Source of the DNA: Carnobacterium gallinarum DSM 4847
GTDB taxonomy: Bacteria > Bacillota > Bacilli > Lactobacillales > Carnobacteriaceae
Direction of reading: 5' to 3'
Length of the DNA: 64,000 nt
NCBI RefSeq assembly: GCF_000744375.1
Contig: NZ_JQLU01000005.1
Coordinates: 2,961,496 to 3,025,495, forward strand
Below, piece after piece: positions 9,924 through 20,412 of this stretch; the stretch's first letter is position 1, and every line of letters starts with the position of its first letter. Under the pieces are notes generated by a model. That model searched no databases. It was given only the letters and a program-made list of their open reading frames with translations, and was not told where the DNA came from. Both the position numbers and the translations under genes were made by a program.

Positions 9924-10781
9924 ATGAATTTTATAATAGCTTTAATCCCTGCCTTAATGTGGGGAATCCAGCCATTAGTTGTTGCTAAAACCGATGGAAA
10001 TGCTAAACAGCAATTATTAGGTTCCTCAATGGGAACACTTGTGTTGGCAACCGGTGCTTTATTTATTCAAGCTCCACATTATACACCGACTATTTTAATT
10101 GCTAGCTTCTTTTCAGGTGTTTTTTGCGGTATTGGTCAGATGAATCAATTTAGCTCTTATGAGAAGGTTGGGGTTTCATTTGCGCAACCAATTTTAACAG
10201 CTATTCAATTGATAGGAACAACTCTTTTTGGATTTTTAATCTTTCATGAATGGACTCATGCATGGCAGATTATTTTAGGTACCTCCGCATTGGGCTGTAT
10301 TATTGTTGGTGCAACCTTTACTTCTAAAAAAGAGAATCCTATAAAAGTATCAGAGAAAAGCAAATTAAGTGCCGCAGTCACCATGTTGTTATCAGGTGGA
10401 AGTCTTGTTTTGTATGTTGTGATTACGAAGTTTTTTGGTATTAGTGGTTGGGATGCAATTCTGCCACAAGCAGTTGGTATTTTTGTGACAGCCTTATTCT
10501 TGACCCGTAAAGATAAAGCACAGCAATTTACAAAGGCAACATACTTAAATATTCTTCCAGGTGTGATCTGGTCACTAGGAAATTTAGCTTTACTATTTTC
10601 AAATCAGTTAGTTGGCGTGACAACTGGGTTTACATTTTCCCAGATGGGTGTTGTGATTTCAACATTAGGTGGTTTAGTCTTATTTAAGGAAAAGAAAACT
10701 AAAAAAGAGTTAAAATTTATTTATCTTGGTGTCTGTTTAGTCGTTCTTGGAGGCGTCTTAATTGGAGTAGCTAAAGGTTAA
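9924..10781 (+). CDS. GRP-family sugar transporter (GlcU/RbsU type)
   Basis: An integral membrane carrier of the glucose/ribose porter (GRP) family in the drug/metabolite transporter superfamily. It has about ten hydrophobic segments over 285 residues and the family start, IPALMWGIQPLVV. Homologues take up glucose or ribose by proton symport; the sugar here is unknown. It has its own ribosome site (GGAGGTG) and is followed by a strong terminator, so it is probably a single-gene unit. Confidence 0.85.
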   Translation: MNFIIALIPALMWGIQPLVVAKTDGNAKQQLLGSSMGTLVLATGALFIQAPHYTPTILIASFFSGVFCGIGQMNQFSSYEKVGVSFAQPILTAIQLIGTTLFGFLIFHEWTHAWQIILGTSALGCIIVGATFTSKKENPIKVSEKSKLSAAVTMLLSGGSLVLYVVITKFFGISGWDAILPQAVGIFVTALFLTRKDKAQQFTKATYLNILPGVIWSLGNLALLFSNQLVGVTTGFTFSQMGVVISTLGGLVLFKEKKTKKELKFIYLGVCLVVLGGVLIGVAKG

Positions 10782-10804
10782 ATGGACGTAAACTAAAAAA
10801 TCCG

Positions 10805-10846
10805 ACTAAGTATGTAGAAATGGCTACATACTTAGTTGTATTTTTT
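10805..10846 (+). terminator. Terminator after the sugar transporter
   Basis: A 13-bp perfect inverted repeat (10805-10817 with 10824-10836) with a 6-base loop, followed after TGTA by six T. It isolates the sugar transporter from the hrcA operon. Confidence 0.9.
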
Positions 10847-10886
10847 AAAATTAAGCAAAAAAAGTAAAAAAAATGATGGTATTTCA

Positions 10887-10915
10887 TTGACAATGTTTAG
10901 GTTATTTGGTAAATT
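10887..10915 (+). promoter_or_regulatory. SigmaA promoter of the hrcA operon
   Basis: TTGACA (10887-10892) and TAAATT (10910-10915) are separated by 17 bp. The CIRCE operator begins 11 bp after the -10, so repressor bound there would cover the transcription start. Confidence 0.85.
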
Positions 10916-10925
10916 AATACTTGTA

Positions 10926-10952
10926 TTAGCACTCATTGATGTTAAGTGCTAA
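10926..10952 (+). promoter_or_regulatory. CIRCE operator (HrcA binding site)
   Basis: TTAGCACTC, a 9-base spacer, then AAGTGCTAA: one change from the perfect CIRCE inverted repeat (GAGTGCTAA). HrcA binds CIRCE to repress class I heat-shock genes. It lies between the promoter and the hrcA ribosome site. I saw no second CIRCE before dnaK or dnaJ, so this one element would control the whole cluster. Confidence 0.95.
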
Positions 10953-10967
10953 AAAGAGGTGATATGC

Positions 10968-12005
10968 ATGCTAACAGAAAGACAGATTTTAATACTAAGT
11001 TCAATCATTCGATTGTATACAGACTATGGAAATCCTGTTGGTTCCAAAACATTGATGAATGAAGCTGGCTTAAACTTCAGTTCTGCTACTATTCGGAATG
11101 AGATGGGACATCTGGAAGAGTTAGGTTTTATTCAAAAAACACATTCTTCATCTGGACGTATTCCATCAATAAAAGGGTACCGTTTTTATGTAGACTATCT
11201 TGTACATCCTGATCAAGTAACTGCTAAAGATATTGCGATTATCAAGTCTTCCTTTGGAAATGATTTTCATGAGCTAGACGAGATTGTTGCTGAATCAGCA
11301 GAAGTCTTATCGCAATTAACAAGTTATACAGCAATTACTTTAGGACCTGAATTAAAGGACAGTAAGCTAACCGGTTTTCGTTTGGTCCCTTTAAGCGACG
11401 TTCAAGTAATGGCGATCTTAGTAACAGACAAAGGTCATGTTGAAAATCAGATTTTTAACTTGCCGAAGAATATTGACGGATATGAATTGGAAAAGATTGT
11501 TCGTATTTTCAATGATCAGTTAGTGGGACATCCGCTAGTTGAAGTTTATCAAAAATTGAAAACAGACATTCCTTTTCTACTTCAAAAATACATTCGAACT
11601 CCAGTCGGAATTATCGATGTAGTGGACAATATCATTACCCGTGCAGCTCAAGATCGTGTATTTGTTAGAGGACGGATGAATATTCTAGACTTTAATGAAA
11701 CGATGGATGTAGAAAAATTTAAATCAATTTATACCTTAATGGATGGTAGTCCTGATTTAGCTAGTTTAATCAGTCAAAGTCAGCAAGGAATTGAAGTTAG
11801 GATTGGACAAGAAATGCAAAATGACTTGTTTCAAGATTTTAGCTTGATTACAGCAAGTTACGATGTATTAGGTCATGGTTCCGGAACTATTGCATTATTG
11901 GGACCAACTAGTATGCCTTACTCTAGAATGATTGGTTTAGTAGATGTTTTCCGCAACGAGCTTTCACAAAAAATGATCGATTACTATCGCTCGATGGAAG
12001 AATAA
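10968..12005 (+). CDS. hrcA: Heat-inducible transcription repressor HrcA
   Basis: HrcA represses heat-shock operons by binding CIRCE; GroEL helps it fold. The N-terminal winged helix domain (LTERQILILSSIIRLYTDYG and the FSSATIRNEMGHLEELGFI recognition region) is followed by the GAF-like dimerisation domain. I chose ATG 10968 over GTG 10959, since AGAGGTGAT then serves as ribosome site. It is first in hrcA-grpE-dnaK-dnaJ and under its own CIRCE control. Confidence 0.96.
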   Translation: MLTERQILILSSIIRLYTDYGNPVGSKTLMNEAGLNFSSATIRNEMGHLEELGFIQKTHSSSGRIPSIKGYRFYVDYLVHPDQVTAKDIAIIKSSFGNDFHELDEIVAESAEVLSQLTSYTAITLGPELKDSKLTGFRLVPLSDVQVMAILVTDKGHVENQIFNLPKNIDGYELEKIVRIFNDQLVGHPLVEVYQKLKTDIPFLLQKYIRTPVGIIDVVDNIITRAAQDRVFVRGRMNILDFNETMDVEKFKSIYTLMDGSPDLASLISQSQQGIEVRIGQEMQNDLFQDFSLITASYDVLGHGSGTIALLGPTSMPYSRMIGLVDVFRNELSQKMIDYYRSMEE

Positions 12006-12023
12006 CGAAAAGGGGAATTTAAT

Positions 12024-12569
12024 GTGACTAAAGAAAACAACAACGAAGAAGTAGTAGAAGAACTTCAAAATGAGACGGATTCACAAGAAATACTTGAAAA
12101 TGAAGAGCTAGTTGAGGTGGATGAATTAGCTGAAACTAAAGTTGCTTTGGATGAAATGGAAGATCGGTACTTACGTTTACAGGCTGAATTAGCAAATATG
12201 CGTAAACGTGGTCAAAAAGAGCGAGAAGATGCAGCTAAGTATCGTTCGCAAAGTTTAGCTACGGAATTACTGCCAGTGATTGATAACTTAGAACGCGCAA
12301 TGGCTACTGATATTGACGATGCACAAGCTGAAGGATTGAAAAAAGGGCTAGAAATGGTCATGACAACTTTCAGAACGGCATTGAAAAATGAAGGAATCGA
12401 AGAAATCAATCCGGTAAACGAGGCTTTTGATCCAAATTATCATCAAGCTGTTCAAACCCAACCAGTAGAAGAGGGACAAGCATCAGATACGATTGTCACT
12501 GTTTTACAAAAGGGATATGTTTTAAAAGATCGTGTACTACGACCAGCAATGGTTATTGTTGCACAATAA
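12024..12569 (+). CDS. grpE: GrpE nucleotide exchange factor
   Basis: GrpE releases ADP from DnaK. The first 35 residues are strongly acidic, then comes the long dimerisation helix (about 35-90, with RYLRLQAELANMRKR) and a C-terminal beta domain ending in LRPAMVIVA. Length 181 residues. Translation starts at GTG 12024 behind AGGGGAA. It follows hrcA by 18 bp. Confidence 0.95.
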   Translation: MTKENNNEEVVEELQNETDSQEILENEELVEVDELAETKVALDEMEDRYLRLQAELANMRKRGQKEREDAAKYRSQSLATELLPVIDNLERAMATDIDDAQAEGLKKGLEMVMTTFRTALKNEGIEEINPVNEAFDPNYHQAVQTQPVEEGQASDTIVTVLQKGYVLKDRVLRPAMVIVAQ

Positions 12570-12642
12570 TAGTAATGTAGTGTATTCACTGAGAAATCAG
12601 TTAGAATCAATAAAATTGTTTATAATCGAAGTAAAAAAATAA

Positions 12643-14490
<1,848 letters not shown>

Positions 14491-14518
14491 GCTCAACTAA
14501 TTAAATGCTCCAAGAAGG

Positions 14519-14548
14519 AAAGCCAAGGCAAAACGCTTTTGGCTTTTT
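14519..14548 (+). terminator. Terminator between dnaK and dnaJ
   Basis: AAAGCCAA (14519-14526) pairs with TTGGCTTT (14539-14546), followed by T. Outer bases GAAG and CTTC can extend the stem. It may lower dnaJ expression relative to dnaK. Confidence 0.75.
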
Positions 14549-14635
14549 CTTCTAGGATGTGGTATGCTTTTAAAGAATAATCGACAAACAAGCGAAATTA
14601 AATGAAATTTGCATGTGTACGATGGAGGGAAATAA

Positions 14636-15808
14636 ATGGCAAAAAGAGATTATTATGAAGTTCTTGGTGTTTCTAAAGGTGCAGGCGACGATGAGATCAA
14701 AAAAGCTTATCGTAAATTATCAAAGAAATACCATCCAGATATTAATAAAGAAGCTGGAGCAGAAGATCAATTTAAAGAAATTGCTGAAGCTTATGAAGTT
14801 CTTAGTGATGCACAAAAACGTGCAGCTTACGATCAATATGGTCATGCAAGTACAGACCCTAACTTTGGCGGTGGAGGCTTTGGTGGCGGAGGCTTTGGTG
14901 GTTTTGGCGGAAGTAGCGCAGGCTTCGGAGGCGGATTTGAAGATATTTTTGAATCTTTCTTCGGAGGCGGTGGGCGTTCACAAAATCCAAATGCTCCTCG
15001 TCAAGGAGATGATTTACAATATACGCTAAATCTTAAATTTGAAGAAGCGATTTTTGGAAAAGAAGTGCCGATCACGTATAACCGTGAAGACGTTTGTGAA
15101 ACGTGTCATGGGAATGGTGCTAAACCAGGAACTGATCCAGTTACCTGTTCAAAATGTCATGGTGCGGGTTCCTTAAACGTTGAACGTAATACACCGCTTG
15201 GCCGTGTAATGACGCGTCAAACTTGTGATGTTTGTCATGGTACTGGTCAAGAAATTAAAGAAAAATGTCCAACGTGTCATGGTTCAGGTCATGTAAAAGA
15301 ACGTCATAATGTTAAAGTTACCGTTCCTGCTGGAGTGGAAGATGGCCAACAAATGCGTTTACAAGGACAAGGAGAAGCTGGTATTAACGGCGGACCGCAT
15401 GGTGATTTATTTGTTGTCTTCCGAGTTGAAGAAAGTGATATCTTCGATCGTGATGGCTCAGAAATTTATTATGATTTACCAATTAGCTTTGTTCAAGCAG
15501 CTTTAGGTGATGAAATCGAAGTTCCAACGGTTCATGGAAAGATTAAGTTAAAAGTCCCAGCTGGTACACAAACTGGAACAAATTTCCGTCTAAAAGGCAA
15601 AGGTGCACCTAAGTTACGTGGTACAGGTAATGGTGATCAACATGTCAAAGTTCAGTTGATTACACCTAAAAATCTTTCTGAAAAACAAATGAAGGCAATG
15701 CGTGATTTTGCTGAAGCTAGTGGTATTGAAGTTGAGGAACAAGAAGGCAATATTTTTGAAAAAGTCAAAGATGCCTTTAAGTCAGATAATAAAAAGAAAC
15801 GTAAATAA
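14636..15808 (+). CDS. dnaJ: Chaperone DnaJ (Hsp40)
   Basis: DnaJ delivers substrates to DnaK and stimulates its ATPase. The J domain (residues 4-70) holds H33-P34-D35. A glycine/phenylalanine-rich linker (about 76-115) and a zinc-finger region with four CxxCHGxG repeats follow, then the C-terminal beta domains. Length 390 residues, normal type I DnaJ. ATG 14636 has a GGAGGG ribosome site. Confidence 0.97.
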   Translation: MAKRDYYEVLGVSKGAGDDEIKKAYRKLSKKYHPDINKEAGAEDQFKEIAEAYEVLSDAQKRAAYDQYGHASTDPNFGGGGFGGGGFGGFGGSSAGFGGGFEDIFESFFGGGGRSQNPNAPRQGDDLQYTLNLKFEEAIFGKEVPITYNREDVCETCHGNGAKPGTDPVTCSKCHGAGSLNVERNTPLGRVMTRQTCDVCHGTGQEIKEKCPTCHGSGHVKERHNVKVTVPAGVEDGQQMRLQGQGEAGINGGPHGDLFVVFRVEESDIFDRDGSEIYYDLPISFVQAALGDEIEVPTVHGKIKLKVPAGTQTGTNFRLKGKGAPKLRGTGNGDQHVKVQLITPKNLSEKQMKAMRDFAEASGIEVEEQEGNIFEKVKDAFKSDNKKKRK

Positions 15809-15814
15809 AAATTA

Positions 15815-15859
15815 AAGTTATGAAGCTTAAGAAATATTTTAGGCTTCATAGCTTTTTTA
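15815..15859 (+). terminator. Terminator after dnaJ
   Basis: A 12-bp stem pairs 15815-15826 with 15843-15854 (one T-G pair) and is followed by five further T. It closes the heat-shock cluster. Confidence 0.8.
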
Positions 15860-16061
15860 TTTGCAAAAATAGTGTGAATTAGATTTGCTGAAACAGCGAA
15901 CTTTTCTTGTATTTAAGGCGTTTCATTGGTATAATTTACAATGACACTTTTTACTAATTAACCGAGCTTTTATTTGTTAGTAAAAATAGAAATTTAAAAA
16001 TGATAAAAACTAAAAATTCTTAGTTTTTTTGACTTAATAAAGAAAGTAGGCAACTTACTCA

Positions 16062-17897
16062 ATGAATAAAGAGGAAATGAAAATTCGCCAATCGAGAATT
16101 AGAAACTTTTCGATTATCGCGCATATCGATCATGGTAAATCAACATTAGCCGATCGAATTTTAGAAAAAACCGATACGGTGGCTAATCGTGATATGCAAG
16201 CACAACTTTTGGATTCAATGGATTTAGAAAGAGAACGTGGTATTACAATTAAATTAAATGCTGTTGAGCTAACCTATACAGCTCAAGACGGGTTAGATTA
16301 TACCTTCCATCTAATTGATACACCAGGACATGTGGATTTTACTTATGAGGTTTCTCGTAGTTTAGCGGCATGTGAAGGGGCAATTTTAGTTGTCGATGCA
16401 GCACAAGGAATTGAAGCTCAGACGTTAGCCAATGTTTATTTGGCATTAGATAATGAGTTAGAAATTATTCCAGTAATTAACAAAATTGATTTACCAGCGG
16501 CTGATCCAGAACGTGTTCGTGGCGAGATTGAGGACGTAATTGGTATTGATGCTAGCGAAGCAGTTTTGGCTAGTGCAAAAGCGGGAATCGGTATTGAAGA
16601 TATTCTAGAACAGATTGTAGCCAAAGTTCCTGCACCAACTGGTGATTTAGATGCACCATTGAAGGCATTAATCTTTGATTCAGTTTATGATTCTTATCGT
16701 GGTGTCATTTTAAATGTTCGAGTAATGGATGGGACCGTGAAACCAGGCGATAAAATTAAAATGATGAGTAACGGTGCAATCTTTGAAGTGGCAGAAGTAG
16801 GAATTTTCTCACCGAAAACGATTAAACGTGACTTTTTAATGGTAGGAGATGTTGGGTACGTCACTGCCAGTATTAAAACAGTTCAAGATACACGAGTTGG
16901 GGATACGATTACATTAGCCGAAAACCCGGCAAGTGAAGCTTTACCAGGTTATCGGAAAATGAATCCAATGGTTTATTGTGGTCTTTATCCAATTGATTCT
17001 TCTCGCTATATAGAATTACGTGAAGCATTAGAACGTTTACAATTAAATGATGCGGCATTGCAATTTGAACCAGAAACATCACAAGCATTAGGCTTTGGTT
17101 TCCGTTGCGGATTCTTAGGATTATTGCATATGGATGTTATTCAGGAGCGTTTAGAGCGTGAATTTGATTTAGATTTAATCACAACTGCACCATCTGTAAT
17201 TTACCATGTAAACTTAACCGATGGCTCACAAATAATCGTAGATAATCCAGCAGAAATGCCAGAGCAAGGTGTGATTGACTCAGTAGAAGAGCCTTATGTA
17301 AAAGCAAGTATTATGGTGCCTAATGATTATGTTGGGGCAGTTATGGAAATTGCTCAGCGTAAACGTGGTGAATTTATTACAATGGACTATTTAGATGAGT
17401 TCCGTGTAAATGTTGTTTATGAAATTCCTCTATCAGAAATTGTCTATGATTTCTTTGATAAATTGAAATCTAGTACTAAAGGGTATGCTTCATTAGACTA
17501 TGATTTAATTGGATACCGTGTGAGCAAGCTTGTGAAGATGGAAATTATGTTAAATAGTGAAAAAGTCGATGCTCTTAGTTTTATTGTCCATCGTGATTTT
17601 GCTTATGAACGTGGGAAAATAATTGTTGAAAAATTAAGAGCTTTAATTCCACGTCAACAATTTGAAGTGCCAATTCAAGCAGCGATTGGAAATAAAATTC
17701 TTTCCCGTTCAACCATTAAAGCCTTACGTAAAAATGTATTGGCTAAATGTTACGGTGGAGATATTTCACGTAAACGTAAATTATTAGAAAAGCAAAAAGA
17801 AGGTAAAAAACGAATGAAACAAATCGGTTCCGTTGAAGTTCCTCAGGAAGCCTTCATGGCCGTTCTGAAAATGGATGACGAACAACCTAAGAAGTAG
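16062..17897 (+). CDS. lepA: Elongation factor 4 (LepA)
   Basis: LepA is a ribosome-associated translational GTPase. AHIDHGKST (residues 20-28) is the P-loop, RERGITIK the switch I motif, DTPGH switch II and NKID the guanine specificity motif; the C-terminal domain with [17 protein letters not shown] is LepA-specific. Length 611 residues. Its last 17 codons lie in the prophage attachment repeat. The codons after the crossover are therefore phage-supplied but encode the same residues, so the gene stays intact. Confidence 0.97.
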   Translation: MNKEEMKIRQSRIRNFSIIAHIDHGKSTLADRILEKTDTVANRDMQAQLLDSMDLERERGITIKLNAVELTYTAQDGLDYTFHLIDTPGHVDFTYEVSRSLAACEGAILVVDAAQGIEAQTLANVYLALDNELEIIPVINKIDLPAADPERVRGEIEDVIGIDASEAVLASAKAGIGIEDILEQIVAKVPAPTGDLDAPLKALIFDSVYDSYRGVILNVRVMDGTVKPGDKIKMMSNGAIFEVAEVGIFSPKTIKRDFLMVGDVGYVTASIKTVQDTRVGDTITLAENPASEALPGYRKMNPMVYCGLYPIDSSRYIELREALERLQLNDAALQFEPETSQALGFGFRCGFLGLLHMDVIQERLEREFDLDLITTAPSVIYHVNLTDGSQIIVDNPAEMPEQGVIDSVEEPYVKASIMVPNDYVGAVMEIAQRKRGEFITMDYLDEFRVNVVYEIPLSEIVYDFFDKLKSSTKGYASLDYDLIGYRVSKLVKMEIMLNSEKVDALSFIVHRDFAYERGKIIVEKLRALIPRQQFEVPIQAAIGNKILSRSTIKALRKNVLAKCYGGDISRKRKLLEKQKEGKKRMKQIGSVEVPQEAFMAVLKMDDEQPKK

Positions 17898-17911
17898 CAA
17901 GGGTTTGTTTG
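17847..17911 (+). other. attL: left prophage attachment repeat
   Basis: These 65 bases recur at 63865-63929 with one difference (C at 17861, T at 63879). The repeat covers the last 17 codons of lepA, its TAG stop and 14 bases after it. The single mismatch is at a third codon position (GCC against GCT, both alanine). The crossover most likely lies in the 50 identical bases from 17862. Beyond the repeat both sides still look alike (AATAAA...GTAGAATT), which suggests attP copied a longer host stretch. Confidence 0.92.
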
Positions 17912-17946
17912 GAAATGAATTGAAAATAAACGTAGAATTCTGTATT

Positions 17947-17967
17947 TTGCCAACATTTTGCCAACAT
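17947..17967 (+). repeat. Left integrase arm-type repeat pair
   Basis: Two copies of TTGCCAACAT separated by a single T. The identical 21-base arrangement occurs at 63705-63725 near the other end. Short repeats flanking att cores are typical arm sites for the N-terminal domain of tyrosine integrases. A third copy in reverse orientation (17977-17986) lies next to this one. Confidence 0.7.
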
Positions 17968-17996
17968 GAGTTTAAGATGTTGGCAATTTTTATTTT
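17958..17996. terminator. Hairpin between lepA and int
   Basis: TTGCCAACAT (17958-17967) pairs with ATGTTGGCAA (17977-17986) across 9 bases and continues into a T-rich run to the int stop, giving a plus-strand terminator for lepA. On the minus strand the hairpin follows the int stop at once. It uses the same bases as an arm-type repeat, so it may have both roles. Confidence 0.7.
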
Positions 17997-19154
17997 TTAA
18001 ACATCGATTTGTCTTCTTCTTTTTCTCATTTTTTCTTCAAGTAAATTAACTGTTTCACTTTCAATTTTCTTTGTAATATGAGAATAGGTATCCATAGTTG
18101 TAGAGATACGGGAATGTCCTAATCTTTCTTGAACTGCTTTATCTTTTGCTCCTTCTTCCATTAACATAGTTGCATGAGTGTGACGAAGAGAATGGAAGTT
18201 AAAGATTATCCCTAATTTTTTTTTAATGTTGGTACAAGACCATTTGATACTATTTGGAGTAACAGGTTCACCATTTTCTTTAGTACATACATAGTTTGAT
18301 TCATGATAAAATTGACCAAATTTGAGTTTATTTTCACTTTGTCTTTTTCGTTGCTCTTTTAAATCATGTACTAAAATGTCTCCGATTTGAATTGTACGAT
18401 ATGAGGATTGTGTTTTAGGAGTTCCAATTTGATAACTATTTGGACCATTAATCATTATTTTTTCTATTGTAATAGTAGATTCATTTAAGTCGATACAGTC
18501 CCACGTCAAACCACAGACTTCTCCACGGCGCATCCCAGTATAGAAGCCCAACTGCAAAGGTATATAAAAGGAATTAGTAGGGGGAATAAAGTCTAAAATT
18601 TTAAAGTATTCCTCAAGTGTAATTATTTTTAGCATATCCCGATCTTTCTTTTCTCGATTATCAAATTTTGGCATTTCAACATAATTCATTGGATTTTCTT
18701 TTATTAATTGCCATGGAAAGACAGCTTTTTTTAAAGCGTTTTTTAAAACAGTCACAACAATCGAAAGCGTTCTTTGAGAGTAATTTTTGTCAAATTCTAA
18801 ATTAAGCAACTCTTGAAGTTTTTCAGGACCAATTGTTTTTAATCTATATTTTCCAATGTAAGGGTTAATGTGTTTATCAATAATATTTCTGTAATTAAGT
18901 TGGGTATTGTATTTTAAGTTTTTCTCTACATAATTTTTAAACCAGTAATCAAAATAATCTGCTACACTCATTGCTGTTAGTTCTTTTCTTATGCCAGCTG
19001 TTTCATAATCTTTTAGGGCTTCACGTAAAGCTTTGTTTGCTTCTGCAAAAGTTTTTCCTCCAACACGTTCAATCCGTTTTCTTTTTCCATCAATTGATGC
19101 AGCCTCAAAGGAATAGTACCAGTTATTTCCGCGTTTTCTTATATTTCCTTCCAT
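17997..19154 (-). CDS. int: Phage integrase, tyrosine recombinase
   Basis: Site-specific recombinase that inserts and excises the prophage at lepA. The N-terminal arm-binding domain (about residues 1-60) and the SAM-like core-binding domain (about 65-165) precede the catalytic domain. Catalytic residues are R209 in TGMRRGE, the HSLRH motif near 319-323, the LGHS motif and the tyrosine of DTYSHI near 355. Length 385 residues, typical for phages of Lactobacillales. It is the last gene of the minus-strand lysogeny arm and lies next to attL. Confidence 0.95.
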   Translation of the reverse strand: MEGNIRKRGNNWYYSFEAASIDGKRKRIERVGGKTFAEANKALREALKDYETAGIRKELTAMSVADYFDYWFKNYVEKNLKYNTQLNYRNIIDKHINPYIGKYRLKTIGPEKLQELLNLEFDKNYSQRTLSIVVTVLKNALKKAVFPWQLIKENPMNYVEMPKFDNREKKDRDMLKIITLEEYFKILDFIPPTNSFYIPLQLGFYTGMRRGEVCGLTWDCIDLNESTITIEKIMINGPNSYQIGTPKTQSSYRTIQIGDILVHDLKEQRKRQSENKLKFGQFYHESNYVCTKENGEPVTPNSIKWSCTNIKKKLGIIFNFHSLRHTHATMLMEEGAKDKAVQERLGHSRISTTMDTYSHITKKIESETVNLLEEKMRKRRRQIDV

Positions 19155-19278
19155 GCCGAATCTCTCCTTTCAAAGTACGATAATTTAAATTTATATAGCT
19201 GAAGCTAGTTAAATAATGCTTGAATTCCGTATTTATTTAGCTAAAATGCGAATGTATGTTCTTTATTGCTTTTAAAGA

Positions 19279-19290
19279 AAAGCCCGAAGG
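19279..19290 (-). terminator. Terminator after the Ltp-like gene
   Basis: On the minus strand AGCC-TTCG-GGCT forms a tight UUCG-type hairpin followed by TTTCTTT, 8 bases after the stop of the Ltp-like gene. Confidence 0.7.
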
Positions 19291-19297
19291 CTAGTCT

Positions 19298-20332
19298 TTA
19301 TTTATTTAGATTTGTAATTGCATAGTCAGCTTCTTCTGGAGTAAATCTTGAACCATACTCAGAAGTTAATTGATCCCTAATTGCCTCAGGAGACATAGCC
19401 ATTGTATCCTGATAATATTTAGCAGTTTTAAGAGCATTTGCATTCCAATCTGCTTGAATATTATCAATAGCATATTGTCCAGCTTCAGGAGAAAATTGTC
19501 CGCCATATTCAGAAGTTAACTGGTCATATATCCCCATACGGGACATGTTCATTGAATTAGCGTAATATTCAGCTGATTTTAAAGCAGACTTGTATTCAGC
19601 TGGAGCATTTGCGACTGCTTCTTCAGCTCTTTTTTCCGCTTCTTTTTGTTCGGATTCAGCTTGTGCTTTAGCTTGAGATTCTGCAGCAAGTTTATCGTCA
19701 GCTTCTTTTTTTATCCTATCTTGTTCAGCTTTAGCTTCGGCTGCAAGTTTATCGTCAGCTTCTTTTTTTATTCGGTTTTCTTCTTGGGTTTGCCTAACTT
19801 GTTCGCCAATTAGTCTATTTTTTTCAGCCTCAGCCGTTTTCTTTTCTTCAAAATCTTTGTCTAAAGGAAGAATTGTAATTTTAGCTTTTTTTGTCCCAGC
19901 TTTAATTATTAATGATTGTTCCTTCAAAGTACCATTTACTTTTAAATTAAAATTACCATCAGAATCAACTTCCGATAGTTCTATATCATTACCATCTTCA
20001 TCTTCAACAGCCACTGAACCTTTACCAGTAAACTTTCCAGTAATATAGACATAACCTTGGAAATCTTCGTTAGGATCCATTTCTTTTTCATTAACTGTTA
20101 ATGTTTCTGTAACCGCTTTTTGTTTCTCGTGGTAACTAGCACTTTTTTTGTCATCAGAAGTTTTTGGCAATGCAATGAAACCTACTATGATAAATGCAAA
20201 CGATATACCAAGTATTATAGAGTTCCGTTTTGTTTTTGAATTCTTTTTAAACGCTCCAATAATAAATAAAACAATACTAGCTAAAAAACTAATAAAACCT
20301 ACTAGAATCATTAACACTCCTAAAATAACCAT
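19298..20332 (-). CDS. Ltp-repeat membrane protein, probable superinfection exclusion
   Basis: A 344-residue protein with two hydrophobic helices at the N-terminus (about 2-30 and 38-57), a predicted beta segment (about 75-155), a charged coiled-coil stretch, and two C-terminal repeats of about 45 residues. Each repeat has the pattern A-x-x-YY-x-x-x-M-x-MS...DQLTSEYG...F-x-x-E-x-x-x-YAI of the Ltp family. Ltp of Streptococcus thermophilus phage TP-J34 blocks DNA entry of superinfecting phages from the outside of the membrane. The lysogeny-module position fits that role. Unlike TP-J34 Ltp it has membrane helices instead of a lipobox that I can recognise. Confidence 0.78.
   Translation of the reverse strand: MVILGVLMILVGFISFLASIVLFIIGAFKKNSKTKRNSIILGISFAFIIVGFIALPKTSDDKKSASYHEKQKAVTETLTVNEKEMDPNEDFQGYVYITGKFTGKGSVAVEDEDGNDIELSEVDSDGNFNLKVNGTLKEQSLIIKAGTKKAKITILPLDKDFEEKKTAEAEKNRLIGEQVRQTQEENRIKKEADDKLAAEAKAEQDRIKKEADDKLAAESQAKAQAESEQKEAEKRAEEAVANAPAEYKSALKSAEYYANSMNMSRMGIYDQLTSEYGGQFSPEAGQYAIDNIQADWNANALKTAKYYQDTMAMSPEAIRDQLTSEYGSRFTPEEADYAITNLNK
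19686..19771. repeat. 57-bp tandem duplication inside the Ltp-like gene
   Basis: An identical 29-base segment occurs at 19686-19714 and 19743-19771, a 57-bp period. It encodes two copies of RIKKEADDKLAAE in the coiled-coil region, so it changes linker length by 19 residues per copy without shifting frame. Confidence 0.85.
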
Positions 20333-20412
20333 CGTACAAATAATCTCCTTTTATTATAAGTTTATAAACTGTAAAAATTAGTTTTACTTAAAAAAATCAT
20401 TTTGCTTCAATT

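Noticed and set aside
14613-15029. A 138-codon frame overlapping dnaJ
   Set aside because: It is out of frame with a clear dnaJ gene, and its repeats only reflect the glycine-rich linker codons.
16436-16624. Minus-strand frame in lepA
   Set aside because: Shadow of lepA codons without start signals.
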